Shown here piece by piece: positions 61,587 through 64,000 of a DNA stretch of 64,000 bases (its first letter is position 1; each line of letters starts with the position of its first letter). The position numbers and the translations under genes are program-made. The DNA is from Prosthecomicrobium sp. N25 (lineage in GTDB: Bacteria; Pseudomonadota; Alphaproteobacteria; Rhizobiales; Ancalomicrobiaceae): positions 62,001 to 126,000 of the forward strand of contig NZ_JBBCAT010000003.1 of assembly GCF_037203705.1 (NCBI RefSeq), read 5' to 3'. The notes beneath the pieces are model-generated. The model saw only the letters and a list, made by a program, of their open reading frames with translations, had not been told where the DNA came from and did not search any database.

Positions 61587-63440
61587 ATGAGCGACGTCCA
61601 TGGCGCCCGCATGCCGCCCAGCGCCACGATGAAGTGGCAGAGCACGGTCGATGCCGCCAAGCCCAAGCACAGCATGTTCGCCTTCCTCAAGCGCGAGCCG
61701 ACGCGATCCCAGGCGCAGCTCCAGGAGGCGCGGAGCCAGTTCAAGGAGCACTTCAGCACCAGCGTCGCGAAGCTCGGGGCCGAGCTGCAGCTCACCCCGG
61801 CGATGCAGAGGAACCTGGAGAGGGCGGGCGCCAAGGCGCTCGACAAGATCGTCAACGACACCTTCGCCCAGCCGGAACTCGCCGGCAAGAAGATGAGCCG
61901 CGCCGACTTCAACGCCGCCGTCCACACGGCGAACGTCAAGTCGCTGCAGAAGATGGTGCAGTTCACCACGATCTACGGTAAGCCGGACACGACCCCGCAC
62001 GTGACCCCGCTGAAGACGGCGGACGGCCAGATCAAGCTGGTCGTCACCAAGCCGGCTCCGCCGATCGAGAACCTGATCCTGCGCGGCGGGGGCGCCAAGG
62101 GCATCGGCAACTCGGCCGCCCTGGTGGAGCTCGAGAAGAGCGGCGCCCTGAGCGACCTCAAGCAGATCGTCGGCACCTCGGCCGGTGCGCTGACGGCTGT
62201 GGGTCTCGCTTGCGGCATGTCCGCCGAAACCTTCGCGGAGTTCTCCAAGAACACCGACATCAACGGCCTGAAGGGCACGCCGAGCAACTTCAAGGAATGC
62301 TACCCCATGGTCAGCATGGGGCACCGCGTCGGCCATACGGCCGGCACGGCTCTGAGGACCCTCGACGAAGTCTCCTCCATGCGCGCCTACGACAAGCTCG
62401 ACCAGAACTGGGACACGGTCGTGCAGGCTCATGCCGACGGGACGCTCAGCGACGCCGAGTTCGCCCGCATGGAGATCCTGAAGGAGCCGCCGAATTTCGA
62501 GGCGAACCGCACCGACAAGATGGTCACCTTCGGCGACCTCCGGGCCATGGCGAAGATCTTCCCCGATATCAAGGAACTGACCCTGACCGGCATGAACCGC
62601 TCGGACTCCCAGCTCGCCTACTTCAACGCCGATACCGCGCCCGACATGCCGATCGCCGTCGCGGGACGCATCTCCATGAGCATCCCGCTGTATTTCGCCT
62701 CCGTCGACTTCAACGGCAAGACCTGGGTGGACGGCGGCGTCGGCTCCAACATGCCGTCCAACGCCATCCTGCAGCCGTTCAAGGACAAGGTCGCGACCGC
62801 CCAGGCCGAGATGGACGACGCCGTCAAGTCCCGGGACGCCGGGCGGATCGAGCTTGCCGGCAAGGCCCTCGCCGAGGCGACGCGGGACCTGGAACAGGCG
62901 AACTCCAAGACCCTGCTGATGACCTTCGACGACGGCGGCAAGGCCTACAAGAAGATGCACGACCCGGAGGCGCCGCCGAAGACCAAGCCGGGCTTCATCG
63001 ACAAGCTCGTCGGCCGGATCGCCGGCGACAAGAACTTCGCGCTCAACAAGCAGCAGGACACCCAGAATGTCCGCGACGCCGGCCCCAACGTGATCGTCGT
63101 CCACCACGGCAGCATCGGCACGCTGGATCTGGACGCCTCCGAGAAGCGCATCGGCCAGGCCACGCTGGAATCGCAGATGCGGGCGCTCGAGTTCGTCGCC
63201 GCCCGCCAGGATCAGGCGGTCCAGGAGGTCTACACGAGCGTCGACCAGGTGGTGGCCAGCCTCTCGCCGCAGGAGCGCCAGCAGATGCTCGACGCCGGGC
63301 CGCCGACGCTCGGCCAGTTCCAGAACGACCGCCGATCGGACGGCGATGCCCGGCAGCTCTTCGCGAGCGCCATGGCGGTCTACGACAAGGTGAACGAGCT
63401 TGTGAACGGGCGCCAGGCCGGCGTTCTCATCGGCTCCTGA
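61587..63440 (+). CDS. ExoU-like patatin phospholipase, probable type III effector
   Basis: Protein of 617 residues with a patatin domain (about 160-395). The oxyanion loop is GGGAKG (167-172), the nucleophile Ser198 lies in GTSAG, and the catalytic Asp382 lies in WVDGGVGSN, the full Ser-Asp dyad of ExoU-type phospholipase A2. The ~160-residue N-terminus has no signal peptide and contains helical, Gln/Glu/Arg-rich sequence suitable for chaperone binding. The ~220-residue C-terminal part is helical, like the membrane-targeting part of ExoU (687 residues). GGGGAGG precedes ATG 61587. With two chaperone genes upstream, injection into eukaryotic cells is the likely role. Confidence 0.85.
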   Translation: MSDVHGARMPPSATMKWQSTVDAAKPKHSMFAFLKREPTRSQAQLQEARSQFKEHFSTSVAKLGAELQLTPAMQRNLERAGAKALDKIVNDTFAQPELAGKKMSRADFNAAVHTANVKSLQKMVQFTTIYGKPDTTPHVTPLKTADGQIKLVVTKPAPPIENLILRGGGAKGIGNSAALVELEKSGALSDLKQIVGTSAGALTAVGLACGMSAETFAEFSKNTDINGLKGTPSNFKECYPMVSMGHRVGHTAGTALRTLDEVSSMRAYDKLDQNWDTVVQAHADGTLSDAEFARMEILKEPPNFEANRTDKMVTFGDLRAMAKIFPDIKELTLTGMNRSDSQLAYFNADTAPDMPIAVAGRISMSIPLYFASVDFNGKTWVDGGVGSNMPSNAILQPFKDKVATAQAEMDDAVKSRDAGRIELAGKALAEATRDLEQANSKTLLMTFDDGGKAYKKMHDPEAPPKTKPGFIDKLVGRIAGDKNFALNKQQDTQNVRDAGPNVIVVHHGSIGTLDLDASEKRIGQATLESQMRALEFVAARQDQAVQEVYTSVDQVVASLSPQERQQMLDAGPPTLGQFQNDRRSDGDARQLFASAMAVYDKVNELVNGRQAGVLIGS

Positions 63441-63451
63441 CCGTCCGGTCC

Positions 63452-63477
63452 CGGCGGACCGCTCCGGCGGTCCGCCG
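63452..63477. terminator. Bidirectional hairpin between effector and helical-repeat gene
   Basis: CGGCGGACCG (63452-63461) pairs perfectly with CGGTCCGCCG (63468-63477) over a 6-base loop, between the convergent stops at 63440 and 63486. Suited to terminate both transcripts. Confidence 0.6.
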
Positions 63478-63485
63478 CAGACCCT

Positions 63486-63875
63486 TCAGCCGATCTCGGC
63501 GAGGGTCTGGCGGGCCAGGTCCGCGGGGCCGCCCTCCCCGGCCGCCGCCACCGTCTCCAGCACCCGCCGGGCTTCCGCCAGCGCGCCCTGGCGCAGCAGC
63601 GCGATGCCCAGGAACGTCAAGGCCGCATCGGTCTTCGGCGCGGCCCGAAACTGCGCGACGGCCCGGTCGAACTCGCCCGCCGCCAGGCGGACGAGGCCGA
63701 GGCCGATGAGCGGCGCCTCCTCGCCGGGCCTGACCGCCCGCAGCGCTTCGAAGATGGCCTCGGCCTCCACGCCGAGCCCCCGCGACAGCGCCAGGAAGCC
63801 GAGATCGGCGAGCGCGCGGACGTCGTCTGGTTCGAGGTCGGTCATCCCGGTGGGCTCCCCAGCCATGGCGGTCAC
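63486..63875 (-). CDS. Tetratricopeptide/SctG-HrpB1-like small protein
   Basis: Protein of up to 129 residues made of helical pairs in TPR layout (ALADLGFLALSRGLGVEAEA, PLIGLGLVRLAAGEFDRAVA, LTFLGIALLRQGALAEARRV). Such small TPR proteins are common T3SS needle-subunit chaperones or HrpB1-type components. The coordinates use GTG 63875, which overlaps the preceding stop (GTGA coupling); ATG 63866 and ATG 63845 (preceded by GGGGAG) are alternatives. It faces the effector operon across a hairpin and is coupled to the truncated gene at the right edge. Confidence 0.65.
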   Translation of the reverse strand: MTAMAGEPTGMTDLEPDDVRALADLGFLALSRGLGVEAEAIFEALRAVRPGEEAPLIGLGLVRLAAGEFDRAVAQFRAAPKTDAALTFLGIALLRQGALAEARRVLETVAAAGEGGPADLARQTLAEIG

Positions 63876-64000
63876 GTCAGATGCATGATGAGCAGGAGTT
63901 GCTGCGCGGCCCGCAGGTCCTCCCGGTACTCCGGGCGGCGCCGGGCGAGGCGCGCGGTGCCGGCGAGGAGCTGCTGCGCGCCCTTGCGGTCGCCGGCCGC
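63872..64000 (-). CDS. C-terminal fragment of a small helical protein, probable T3SS component
   Basis: Only the last 42 codons are in the window; the gene starts beyond the right edge. The fragment AAGDRKGAQQLLAGTARLAR continues to end LLLIMHLT, an amphipathic helical stretch. The stop overlaps the start of the TPR gene, so the two are one operon. Identity cannot be decided from this piece; a type III secretion component is inferred only from context. Confidence 0.45.
   Translation of the reverse strand, partial: AAGDRKGAQQLLAGTARLARRRPEYREDLRAAQQLLLIMHLT

Overview
The window is GC-rich, densely packed chromosomal DNA from an alphaproteobacterium, most probably of the Hyphomicrobiales/Rhizobiales type. 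The evidence is indirect: many solute-binding ABC transporters, chains of genes joined by 4-base ATGA overlaps, LTxxQ (Spy-like) and DUF2092-type secreted proteins, and an interspersed GATCGCCGGG...CCCGGCGATC palindrome of a kind familiar in this group. I saw no rRNA, tRNA, CRISPR array, transposase or phage gene. Species cannot be named from the sequence.

Layout, left half. Bases 2-2834 hold the end of a sugar-type ABC transporter (two permeases) with an aldo/keto reductase and a fuconolactonase-like hydrolase, which looks like uptake and oxidation of an aldose. After a small GYD-domain gene, 3721-14458 is a nitrogen-compound catabolic locus. A polyamine-type ABC transporter with two paralogous binding proteins and two metal-dependent amidohydrolases runs leftward. 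A divergent FadR-type regulator and a third amidohydrolase run rightward, and the shared promoter region carries overlapping perfect inverted repeats. Next come a GAF-adenylate cyclase, an arylsulfatase with an outer-membrane porin-like protein, and a block (19511-26854) of a small regulator and low-complexity secreted proteins separated by long non-coding gaps and hairpins.

Layout, middle. A branched-chain-amino-acid-type binding protein (27161), a degenerate iron-ADH homologue and an AraC regulator precede a 19-kb same-strand array (30721-50012). It contains livH, livM, livG, a livF fused to a Tm-1-like domain, a PEP-hydrolase-like TIM barrel, a giant flotillin, two SRPBCC proteins, a molybdenum hydroxylase whose large subunit is split into two genes, CoxD/CoxE-like maturation proteins, an amidohydrolase, a lactonase-like metallo-beta-lactamase and a gluconolactonase-isochorismatase fusion. 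I infer a pathway that imports a small organic molecule, hydroxylates it on a Mo enzyme and opens the resulting ring or lactone. The substrate is unknown. This array is one of the two best candidates for an undescribed system.

Layout, right. A glycosyltransferase / oxidoreductase / oxidoreductase / glycosyltransferase cassette (50177-54615) is followed by a THI5-like protein without signal peptide, a polar amino-acid ABC transporter lacking its ATPase, and a second, larger arylsulfatase. The last 3.4 kb (60665-64000) is the second best candidate. It encodes a patatin-type phospholipase with the ExoU catalytic motifs, preceded by two overlapping genes for CesT-like type III secretion chaperones. 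It faces, across a strong hairpin, small helical-repeat genes that look like the edge of a type III secretion cluster continuing beyond the window.
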